Positions 8,445-17,380 of a stretch of 23,840 bases of DNA are shown piece after piece. Source of the DNA: Glomus cerebriforme. Taxonomy: Eukaryota > Glomeromycota > Glomeromycetes > Glomerales > Glomeraceae. Location: contig QKYT01000729.1 of assembly GCA_003550305.1 (NCBI GenBank), forward strand, positions 32,621-56,460, written 5' to 3'. A program made the translations under genes and the position numbers. Numbering within the stretch: the stretch's first letter is position 1; each line of letters starts with the position of its first letter. A model generated the notes under the pieces. The model had not been told where the DNA came from. It ran no database searches and saw nothing but the letters and a program-made list of their open reading frames with translations.

Positions 8445-10149
8445 ATGGAGCAAAAATATCTCAGTGACGATGTATTTGAACAAATAAAAGATTTTGACCG
8501 TCGAAGTTGGAATTTAACTGAAGAACAAAAATTATTAATTGATAAACTAATATTAAATGAAGAATTAAAAAAATGTTATAAAAAACGTGGTTTATGTAGG
8601 GAATGTAAACAACCAAATACTGGATATTATTGGTCTAACACATGTAACGTAAAACGATTTCAACAAAATTTCAAAAATTGGAGTAGTGGTAATGATGATA
8701 TTGACAAATTTATTCAACATACTCAGCTATCAGCAACTGTTTGGCATAAAGTATTAGAATGGATACCTTATGATAGATTTTATAATATTAAATATATTGC
8801 AAAAGGCGGGTTTGGCAAAGTGTATAGAGCAAATTGGATTGATGGGCATATTATTAATTGGGATGATGAAAATCAAAATTGGGAACGACTACTTCCAAAT
8901 AAGGATGTAGCTCTAAAAAGTTTAAATAATTCAAAAAATGTTACATTAGAATTTATCAATGAGGTATAAATTAATTTACCATTTAATGAATTTTTGAAGT
9001 ATGATTTTTACTAATTTATTTTTTATAAAATGTACAATTTAGATTACTTCTCATCATAAACTTTTNGGTGGTTATATTATNNNNCTTTATGGAATAACTC
9101 AAGATNCAGATACAAAAAATTATATGATGGTTTTAGATTATGCAAAGAATGGAAGTTTACGAAATTATTTAGATAAATATGTTAAATTAAGTTGGTTTGA
9201 TAAAATTAACAATTTATTTTGGATTGCAGAAGGGCTTAAACTCATTCATGCAAACAAGCTAATCCATCGAGATTTACATATTGGCAATATACTTTATACA
9301 AGTAATGCTTGTATAACTGATATGGGATTATGTAAACCTGCAGATTATATTGCAACAGAAAATACAAAAAATAGTACATATGGCGTTTTACCTTATATTG
9401 CTCCTGAAATTTTAAGAGGACAAAATTATACCAAAGCTGCTGATATTTATAGTTTTGGTATAATTATGTATGAAGTAATTTCTGGTTTACCTCCTTATCA
9501 TGATGTAAGCCATGATCAAAATTTAGCATTAAAAATTTGTCAAGGACTTAGACCAAGGTTTGATATTAAAGTACCTCAATTGATTGTGCATTTAATTAAA
9601 AGATGCTTAGATGCAAATCAATTGAATCGTCCAATAGCAAGTGAAGTGAAGGATATTTTACTTCGATGGTATAGTGAATTACTTGAATATAAAAAAGTTG
9701 AAGATACAGAAGATGAAGATACAGAAGATGAATATACAGAAGATGAATATACAGAAGTTGAAGATACAGAAGTTGAAGATGAAAATACAGAAGATGAATA
9801 TACAGAAGATGAAGAAATGGGAGAAACAGAATTACAAAGACAAATTAAAGAAGCAAATGAAACCAATAATAAATTACAAACTAATGTTCCTTCTACTAAT
9901 TTATCATATAAAACACATTCTGAAGCTATTTATACAAGTAGATTACTTAATTTTAATAATCTTCCTGAANCAANAAATTCAGATGATTATTATAAACAAT
10001 ATGATAATATTATAAGTACGGAATATTCAGGTAATTAAATTTTATTCTGTTTGAAAAATATAAAAAAAAAAGTCTAATAAATTTTATTTTATTTGATAGA
10101 AACTCAACTAATTGATCTGTCTAAATTGAAAATTAACAACGATTGGTAA
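8445..10149 (+). CDS. Protein kinase with N-terminal Cys motif and acidic tail; exons 8445-8963, 9043-10030, 10100-10149
   Basis: Three exons give about 518 residues. Residues 44-80 hold the Glomeromycotina-type Cys element (CREC at 51-54, then YYWSNTC 61-67) before the SGN..ID..I linker. The kinase domain follows: glycine loop KGGFGKVYRA (120-129), VALK with Lys158, HRDLHIGN with Asp250 and Asn255, DMG at 266-268 in place of DFG, APE at 293-295, DIYSFG Asp307, and Arg369 in LNRP. Residues 392-432 are an acidic repeat (TEDEYTEDE), followed by the family tail ending SETQLIDLSKLKINNDW. Exon 1 ends with Glu in FINE, intron 1 is phase 0 and intron 2 is phase 1. The start at 8445 matches the truncated copy at 3841. 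The catalytic residues look intact, so activity is plausible. Ns at 9066, 9081-9084, 9106, 9970 and 9974 leave gaps. Confidence 0.92.
8964..9042 (+). other. Kinase intron 1
   Basis: A 79-base GT-AG intron (donor GTATAA, branch-like TACTAAT at about 9008-9014, acceptor TTTAG). It joins FINE to ITSHHKL and restores the helix-C to strand-4 region of the kinase fold. Confidence 0.88.
9698..9816 (+). repeat. Coding minisatellite, acidic tract of kinase copy 2
   Basis: Tandem GAAGATGAATATACA-type units encode EDEYTEDEYTEVEDTEVEDE. Same position as the tract in copy 1 but with a different register and TEVED variants. Confidence 0.75.
10031..10099 (+). other. Intron before last kinase exon (copy 2)
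   Basis: A 69-base GT-AG intron with donor GTAATT and acceptor GATAG. An unspliced reading stops at 10036-10038, just inside the intron. The 17-residue end produced by splicing is conserved in the other copy, with one Gln/Lys difference. Confidence 0.75.
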
Positions 10150-11054
10150 AATTTTTTTTACTAATGTTAAATTAAACTTTGTTTATGCTGTCATAATCAT
10201 TTTAATTTATGATTCTATTTTTTAAATTTTAGAAAATAAAATTATTTATCTTTTTAATTTATATTTTCCAAAATTATAATTTATAATCTGCTTTTTATTG
10301 CCATAAATAGACTAATAAAGTTTGATCAAACTTTTTTTATAAATGAAACTAACCAATAATAATTCTTTAAGATCGTATTTTTTGTTAAACAAATAAAGAA
10401 CTTTTGTAAATAAAAATTTTAAATTTGTATGCTGTACTGTATGTAACAACTAAACAAGTACAGACAAAATGTCATTTATTATGCTTTTTTTCATAATTGT
10501 TTATTTTCAATATATTGAACAAAAATATTTCCAAGTTTATTAATTTAACAGAAGAAACTATTTTTCACTAAATTCAAATATCATAAAATATAACAATATT
10601 CTTTAAAGACTTATTATAAGAATTACTGTAAATATTTTTTTTTTAAAATATGAATATTACAAAATGTTATGTGAATGAATTAAATGAATTTGTAAATAAT
10701 TCTTTATTTGAATCCCTAAAAATGTATTTAAATTTGTCAATTATTACTCAAAATACTAGTTTAATTGGATATTTTTATTAAGATGAAATTTAGGCGCTTG
10801 AAATATTTTCTAATTAAATCAGTAAAATTATCACATTTTGTAATCATTTTATATTTTTGAAATTATGTACTTTGGAATAAATTATTTTTAATTGATTTAT
10901 TTTATTTAAATAATTAGGTCAAAATGAAAAATTTAAAAATATTAATTTTATTTTAGTAATAATTAATATGCATACAATCACACAAACCTTCAAATTTCTA
11001 AAAGAAAAAGTAAGAAAAATGTTAATTACTAAACTTTAGACATATGAGCTAATG
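10150..11054. other. Intergenic, no recognisable gene
   Basis: Kinase 3' flank. It aligns with the flank of copy 1 up to about 10230 and then diverges. A+T-rich, no gene seen. Confidence 0.6.
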
Positions 11055-11180
11055 AACTCGGACCAAAGATCGGTCTTTGGACATGTTTATAGACCATTTT
11101 ATAACTGGTCCAGTCCAGTCCAAGCTGAAAGATCAGTGTTTTTTGGATCGAACTGAACTGGACTGGATAGAACAAACCCT
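11055..11180. repeat. Palindromic repeat cluster (CCAGTCCAGTCC type)
   Basis: CCAAAGATCGGTCTTTGG (about 11063-11080) is a 7-base stem with a TCGG loop. Downstream, GGTCCAGTCCAGTCC (about 11107-11121) faces GAACTGAACTGGACTGGA (about 11150-11167), forming a second inverted pair. The block is richer in G+C than its surroundings and looks like part of a dispersed palindromic repeat. Confidence 0.6.
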
Positions 11181-11877
11181 AATTAGAGTAAAGTTCAGTA
11201 ATGAAATAATCTTAAAATCGAATAGGAAAAAAGATACTATAAAACATTTAAATAGTCACATTCATCATTCTTTTGAATCATTTATTCATTGCAACTTAAT
11301 GTGATCTTACATACTAGATTTAAATAAACTTAATGATTAAATAAATAATCCTTTATAATGATAACAAAATACACATTTACATGGGCAAAGATAATGAGTA
11401 TAAACTAAGGTTACAATCTCAATAATAAATTTACATCATAGTGTAATTAGTGTAACTGAAATAATAAACTCGGGAGAAATATTTGCAAATTTGTAAACTA
11501 AACAAATTATATAAATTTGGTAACTATTTTAGTAAAAGTTCTTCTAATTTATTTTAAGTATTTTCATTTCCTTGTTTAATAGATTTTTTTATATCAATAA
11601 ATTACTTTATTGATATCTTTTTTTTGATTCCTTTCCATATTTATTTATACATTAATGCATTCTAAATTGGCTACTTCTCATAAATTCAAATGCTTTTTAT
11701 TTATTAATAATAATTCCATCTCCAGGTATCATAACACAATTCTAAGTGATAATAATCACAATTGTTTAAAAAATTAAATCCATATAAAAATAGCAATAAA
11801 AAATATGATCACTTATTTGTTACTAATTGATTAATAAATTGTTTTAAAAGTACAATTAAAAAAATAAAGATAATTTT
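11181..11877. other. Intergenic, no recognisable gene
   Basis: A+T-rich, no gene features on either strand. The open frame 11077-11304 overlaps the palindromic repeat and has no family character. Confidence 0.55.
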
Positions 11878-12445
11878 ACCTAGATAGATGCACACTACTA
11901 AAATTACAAGAGAAAAATTCCAATGCTCACCTTAATTTATCATGTCTTTTTCATTATATACAATATGTTCCTCAGGAAAATCCAATTGATAATTCATCTA
12001 ACAAATTAATCTATTCTAAGTCATAAATAAGCAGTAACCTTCAAGACCAGCCAGGTGACATGGACATATGCTATGGGTTCGTCACGTTTCCAATGGACCA
12101 AGGTCATCTACAGTTGCAACTGGCCCTAGTGAAAGGCCCCTCTTACCCTACTGCCACTATACTTTTGAGTAAAGGTAGAAACTATCCTATGTGGTATAAT
12201 ATTGGGAAATACTTACCTATCTACTAAAAATCACATATGAAATACAGAACTTCTAATATATCTTAAAATTACAAATCTAAAAAAAAAATGAAATACAATT
12301 ATATAATTATATAAAGATTATGCAAATGCTTACTAACTAGAAACAATCTCCATTTTGCGGAAAAACTGTATTTTTTTTTAAAAAAATAATGAATATTAAT
12401 ATTATTCAAAAAAAAATTTTTTAGTAGTGTGCAATATCTCTAGGT
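11878..12445. mobile_element. MITE-like non-autonomous element with terminal inverted repeats
   Basis: The left end ACCTAGATAGATGCACACTA (11878-11897, continuing CTAAAA) is matched in reverse complement by the right end TTTTAGTAGTGTGCAATATC..CTAGGT (12419-12445). GCACACTACTAAAA and ACCTAGA are exact on both sides. The TA inside each end could be a Tc1/mariner-type target duplication, placing the true ends at 11883 and 12440. There is no transposase frame in its roughly 565 bases. The middle (12036-12182) is clearly richer in G+C than the flanks. Confidence 0.6.
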
Positions 12446-14007
12446 TCAAGCGTAGAATTAGTTTCTTTTTTGCATGATCAGGTTAATGTACAGTATTTTT
12501 AGCATTTTGAGTACGATGTATTTGATGTATTTGTAAGCAAGTAGTATGTTTTATTAATTATAAAATTGTATTACTATTGAGTTTGTTGATAATAGCTAAT
12601 GAGTAACATCAGTGATATGATGATAACAGTCAAAAGAATTTAATTTCCAATTTAACCAATTTAGGAAATTGTATTAAAGCTCCATGTATGATTAAATTTT
12701 TTTGGAAAATCCTCAATTCTTACTCTCACAATTATAATAGTGTGTGATAATAAATGTTTTGCTACCTTTTTTATTAATTTAAATTAGAATTTTATCAACT
12801 AATAAAAAGAAAATGACGGGAGCATAAGAAAGAATAAAATTATATAATTTATGTTAGAATTCGCACATAATAAACCAAAAAAAAATTTTTAAATCACCAG
12901 AATTCAATTTTAAAAAAAAAAAATTTAATAATGAAATTCAAGTTGGGAACATCCAAAATCAGAACTCCCTTCAGATCTTTCAGGTATTCAAATGACTTTG
13001 AAGAATTACTTTACCTAATAATATAGTAAATCCAATATTTCTGCAAAGATAAAGAGATCATATTCAAGGAATACATAAATGTTATTTGAATAGTGATTAA
13101 AATCCAAGTAACAAGCTAGAATCAGACATAATTAAATGATTTAAATCACAATATGCCGAATTAGTATTGGTTGATGGATGAAATAAAACATTCATATAGA
13201 CTTACGCCTGAAATGTTCCATGAGATTTGTGAATATTTCTAATTAATTATTACATCACTAAAACAAAAAAAAATTATTTTCTCCATCGTGTAAAGATGAA
13301 GAAAAAACTATTGCACATGTAAAAATATACTGTATATGTTCATTTACTAGATGTTATTTTGAAAAAATATGATGATTAAAAATATTTAGGAAAAAAAAAT
13401 ATTGAAATTAATAAGTGTGAATAAAATATTGAAAACTGAATAGCCATGGTAAACAATTTTTTCTAATTATTATAAATAAATTTTCCAGCATAATTTAATC
13501 ATTATTCTCATTTATATCTGATTTCAAAATTATGCGATCTCCTTGTAAAATTCGAATAAAAAGCGCAAAACCTTTTCAAAATTTAGCGCAAATGAGCTTA
13601 TTTTGACTATAAATTGAATCGAAAAATAATTGGCAGTATAGTCAAATTAATATCTATATTAAAATAATTTTTTAAAGAAATGCATCAGTTTGTGATATAA
13701 TAATAATAATAATAATCCATTAAATGAGATTTTTCAAAAAGGTTATTTTTTTGTAGATAGTTTACAGTTTTTAGAGTGAAATACAATAATGCGTTAATAC
13801 TAATGTCAATTGTTAAATAATTATAAATAGTAGTAATGCTGGAAAATATATCTTATGACAATAAAGTGTATTTGAATTTGAAATGGTTAGAATGCATAAA
13901 GCTATTGCAAGGATGAGTCAAATTTTAAATCAAATTTTAAATTAATTAATCTTAGGTTTCATATTAGGAACTATATGATATTCCAAAAGATTATGAATTA
14001 AATCTTA
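12446..14007. other. Intergenic, no convincing gene
   Basis: A+T-rich, with an (ATA)n microsatellite at about 13698-13717. One short open stretch at 13165-13242 resembles the start of an F-box (see findings). Nothing else is supported. Confidence 0.55.
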
Positions 14008-14239
14008 TTATGGTAATATATCCTTATAACAATAAACCTTCACCCGATAGTTAATTCGTTCCTCATGTTCTTTGGTCAAATGTTTTTTTATTATAATTAA
14101 GTATTGCTTTTGCAGTACAATAAGCTCATATTTAACCCGATCATTGATTTCTGCATCATGATTCATGATTGCAGACAATATTGTCAGTTTGTTCCACTAT
14201 CTGAAACATATAATTGGCAATGTTAAAGACGTCTGTCAT
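14008..14239 (-). pseudogene. Small unrecognised gene broken by a 7-base tandem duplication
   Basis: ATG at 14239 opens MTDVFNIANYMFQIVEQ and the frame stops at 14156-14158. A second minus frame continues without a gap: INDRVKYELIVLQKQY, then KEHEERINYRVKVY, to TAA at 14008-14010. The break coincides with CATGATTCATGATT (14157-14170), an exact 7-base tandem repeat. Taking out one unit leaves 225 bases, a single frame of 74 codons plus stop. The product would be helical and charged, without a motif I can name. An intron explanation fails because the only GT-AG pair here spans 26 bases. Confidence 0.6.
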
Positions 14240-14565
14240 TTTGATATTATTACAAATCAAATGATTTCTTGACTATTACATCATTAGATTTTTTTTTACT
14301 AATTCATCACATTTTTTTTTTAGATGTAATTATAGTTTCTTTCTGTAAAGAGGTATTTGACTTTCGATTTCGCGTTTACTTTAACTCTTTACTTTCTTAT
14401 TGAAAAAACTAACGGAATATTTTATATTTTTCTTTATCGACATTTTTATGGTTCCAAGGAGAAAAAAGAAAGTAGCACGTGACGTCTAACAATCCTTTTG
14501 CTAGTGTTGTGCCACTAACCTGATTTTTGCACCAATAATAAGTTTTTGGACAACCCTCCCAAAAA
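14240..14565. other. Intergenic between divergent genes
   Basis: It separates the minus-strand start at 14239 from the plus-strand starts at 14566 and 14570, so it may hold both promoters. No coding signal. Confidence 0.5.
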
Positions 14566-14569
14566 ATGG

Positions 14570-15336
14570 ATGAGACAACTTGTGAAAGATTTAATAAAAC
14601 CGTTGAGGTAATTTAAATAGATAGTTTTAAGAAGAATAATTCGTTTTTTAACCAACCTATTTTGTGCAGAACTTTACCAACGGATGTCAAGAAAGTCAAT
14701 GGAACGAAAATAAGGGAACTGAAAACCGGGGGAAGGCTAGTGAATTGTGGCCCTTACCCGCCGATTCCTGTAAATACGAGCTAGGACGCACATTGCCTAC
14801 TCTGGAGTTTCTATGTGAAGCTTCCAATCAGGAGAGCGACGTTCGAGAAGCAGAAGGAATATCTCATACAGAAGCTGGCAGATTTAAAGAGACAGATCAT
14901 GAAGGTGAAACCAAGAAAGAAATACCGCTCACGTACATTAAACATTACATACATGATACAAGACAACAAAGTGAAGACATTCATGGCCGGAGACTCGATT
15001 GCCTTAACACCAGCAAAACCGTCAATGCTAACGGCTTCGATGTTGAAAGAGACACAAAAGGAGATTGCAGAATCGAGAGTGAAAAATATGAAGATATTCA
15101 ACGGAGTGAATACTGTCCTAACCGAACAAGATTCGCAGGAATGCACCTGGCCCTGGGGCAATTGCTCCGAATCGGTGCCGTGGGAAGTTCTACAGGGACT
15201 AAATGGGCACCATGTAAATTTGTATTCCCGCACTTTCACGTTGGAAGCAGTGGAAGTCATGAACCTATGCATAAAATGCCAGAGGGTGGCCGACTCGATG
15301 AATCTTGCAGGAGTCGCAACAGTTCTCCAATGGTAA
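14570..15336 (+). pseudogene. G+C-rich gene of unknown family; exons 14570-14607 and 14670-15336, in-frame TAG at 14782
   Basis: I favour this frame for the G+C-rich block. ATG 14570 opens MRQLVKDLIKPLR, and a 62-base intron (14608-14669, donor GTAATT, acceptor GTGCAG) leads to TLPTDVKKVNGTK. TAG at 14782-14784 is codon 51. The frame then stays open for 183 codons, with a basic helical stretch (FEKQKEYLIQKLADLKRQ), a Trp/Cys segment (CTWPWGNC), a CIKC motif near the end and TAA at 15334-15336. By hand count over 14815-15336, G is rarest at codon position 2 in this frame (about 23 against 46 and 57 at positions 1 and 3), as expected of coding DNA. The competing frame (14566 start, 393 residues through to 15872) has no stop, so the choice is uncertain. 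I do not recognise the family. Confidence 0.5.
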
Positions 15337-15872
15337 TCGAAGTGATTGCAAACGAATATGAACGTAATCTTTTTGCATCCTATGTTAACCATGGGTACTG
15401 CGAAGTATCAAATCTTAATTGTATTAAACCGGGATCAAATCTTGATTTTTATGTTAACACTGTTCAAGAATTTGGCTTTAGCCATATTATACTCATTGGA
15501 AAACGTGATTTCGGAATCATTTTTTTAGATTGTTATGGTCGCATCTTTATATTAGATATGATGACTAACGTGTTATGGCCACTTGGAGATACTTTTGAAG
15601 AATCAGTATCAAAGCCATGGACCGGCAAGGTGGCATGGGATGTCGATGAAGATGGGACTGTTTTTGAAGTCGAGTTTTGTAAGTATGCAAGTCTTGATTG
15701 TTTTTACCATAATTTTATGTAACTTTTCTTCTCTCTTCCAGATGGCACTATTAATAGAAATCAAGAAGATCCAAAACCCCTAAAGATCGAGAAAACCCAT
15801 AAGAAAATCAAAAGTAAAAATGGAAAAAAGGGGAAAAGAAAGAAAAATAATAAGAATAGTACACTTTTTTGA
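15330..15872 (+). CDS. Hypothetical protein with LDCYGRIF core and basic tail; exons 15330-15678 and 15742-15872
   Basis: From ATG 15330 the frame gives about 159 residues: an N-terminal part (ANEYERNLFASYV, EVSNLNCIKPGSNLDFYV), a hydrophobic core (GFSHIILIGKRDFGIIFLDC, then LWPLGD), WDVDEDGTVFEVEF, and a Lys-rich tail (KSKNGKKGKRKKNNKN) that could be a nuclear signal. The intron 15679-15741 (63 bases, donor GTAAGT, acceptor TTCCAG) is well formed; without it the frame ends at 15720. I recognise the style of lineage-specific Glomeromycotina proteins but no function. The true start is unclear: the same frame stays open upstream to 14664 and could be joined to an exon starting at 14566, giving one 393-residue protein. 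The G+C content drops sharply at about 15340. Confidence 0.6.
15679..15741 (+). other. Intron in the LDCYGRIF gene
   Basis: 63 bases, consensus donor GTAAGT and pyrimidine-rich acceptor TTCTCTCTTCCAG. The downstream exon stays open for 42 codons and is strongly Lys-rich. Confidence 0.8.
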
Positions 15873-15976
15873 TTTATTTATTATTTTCCATTATATTTTC
15901 ACCCTTTTATCGTAAACATAATCGCAGTTTTTATGCATTTTTTCTTAAAGTTTTAGCTTTATTTTTTGCTTTCTTC

Positions 15977-16718
15977 TCAAATTTTACCTTCTTCCCGCAT
16001 TTTTTTACTTCGGGCGCTATATTGGTAGTCAGCAATTAATTTCTCTTGCTTTACTTTCTTTAAATATTCCCTTAAAAAAGATTATTTTAGTTAAATGTAT
16101 TATATCTTCATGTAAACATTTTACAAAATTACTGCTAAAATAAATTACAATCCAATACTTTTATCGCGCGCACTCATAAGCGTCGAAAGAAATTGTGTTC
16201 TTTTTCTGGATCGATTATCACTGCTCCGGACTGATGGGTCGGAAGATTCGGATGAACTGGACTCGGATGAATCTGTTTCAGAATCAGAAATAAAAGTCTC
16301 GTTGGTACAAAATGGTACAAAGCCATGGATTCTTATCCCTTCCTTTACTACATCTATTTTTGCTTCACGTAGCCATAGCCATGGTAATATTACAAGATCG
16401 GCTTTCGGCTTCTTAATAAACTCAAATCATTTAAAACTTCATCACTATCAGATAGCAGTCATCTTTTCCCTTGTTTTGGAAAGATTAAACTAGGCATTTG
16501 ATAGTACCTAGCGAGTTTTTCACTTTTTTATAGTGCTTACCGTATTTTATTCCAAGCTTATCGGCCAAGCTTTTGCTAATAAAATTCTTGGTAGAAGTTG
16601 TATCTATCAATGCCTTGACTGAATAGTGCTTATGACTCTTTTTCATTACTTTGTAACGCATTTCGTTGTTAACTATATCATCGCTAAAGGGTCAAATTTT
16701 ATATTCAACGTAAGCCAT
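15977..16718 (-). pseudogene. Retropepsin-like aspartic protease gene, decayed
   Basis: ATG at 16718 opens MAYVEYKI and meets TGA at 16692-16694 in frame; the frame resumes as PFSDDIVNNEMRYKV. The protease motif ALIDTTSTKNFISKSLADKL (around 16555-16613) matches the A-L-I-D-T-G-A-x-x-N-F-I signature of retroviral-type aspartic proteases, with Thr where Gly is expected. After TAA near 16492 and frame changes, DLVILPWLWLREAKIDVV (about 16346-16399) matches the second conserved block (normally ILGMPWL). An acidic Ser/Asp/Glu tract follows (SESSSSESSDPS). The TAA at 16145 lies inside a possible 78-base intron (16071-16148), beyond which a Lys-rich end (EYLKKVKQEKLIADYQ) runs to TGA at 15977. It converges with the plus-strand gene ending at 15872. 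It could derive from a domesticated retroelement protease. Confidence 0.7.
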
Positions 16719-16807
16719 TTTTAGTATTATTTTCTATAACTGAATTTTTTTGCGCCAAGAAAAATTTCAATCAGATAAAAAAATAAATTTCACATAAACT
16801 TACTTTA

Positions 16808-17330
16808 CTATGCGAATTCTGAATCCGTCTGACTAATCCGTAAACAATTTTTAATTTCTATTATTTCCAAACTAGGACATAGTTGAGGAATTTTTGTAAT
16901 TGTTTTTGGGCTTAAGCGCTAGCTAAAATCGATTATTGAGAGAGATTTTAATTTTGGACACTCGCCTAGAAGCGCTTCTACGCTTTTATTGTTAAGTAGA
17001 CGCGTTCCACAATTTTCGAAATTTAGGCATTGTAAATTTGAGCATACCTTACACACTTCGGAAATGTAAACATTTGGCTCTAGATTTATTTTTCTGATAA
17101 AATTCAGGACTTGTGCACATATGGTTGGCTTCATATCCTTACTATTCAATGCCTTAGTAAACTTAATCCTGGAAATACCTGTTAGAGCTATTCTTTGCCA
17201 TATTAGCTGCTAGCAATAAAATACCATTGCTTATTAACTAATAAAAGAGGATATAATTGATATAATTTCACGTTCTATGATATTGGAAAATTCTAATAAG
17301 AATCTCATTTGACAAAGATATGTATCGGAT
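16808..17330 (-). pseudogene. F-box / leucine-rich-repeat protein, decayed
   Basis: SLSNEILIRIFQYHRT (about 17276-17324) matches the first half of an F-box (LPxEILxxIFxY). The second half appears in other frames (REIISIISSFIS; QLIWQRIALTG). From about 17180 one frame runs through KALNSKDMKPTICAQVLNFI into LRR-like text: CSNLQCLNFENCG, then LLGECPKLKSLSIIDFS. In-frame TAG at 16919-16921 is followed in the same frame by CPSLEIIEIKNC to TAG at 16808-16810. F-box/LRR proteins recruit substrates to SCF ubiquitin ligases and are abundant in this lineage. With stops and frame changes in the F-box, this copy cannot be functional as read. Confidence 0.65.
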
Positions 17331-17380
17331 GTGAGATTTTTTTCGATTTCGCAGATGACGGTGGAATTATTTCTTCAAAA

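Noticed and set aside
9674..10015. Plus-strand Lys/Gln-rich frame inside the kinase tail
   Set aside because: Out-of-frame reading of the same minisatellite.
11077..11304. 75-codon plus-strand open frame
   Set aside because: It starts inside the palindromic repeat and shows no protein features.
12036..12120. Possible tRNA-derived promoter (GGGTTCGTCACG resembles a B box)
   Set aside because: No matching A box at proper distance and no cloverleaf could be drawn.
14811..15392. 193-codon minus-strand frame opposite the G+C-rich block
   Set aside because: No motif or start context, and its codon-position pattern follows the plus-strand frames.
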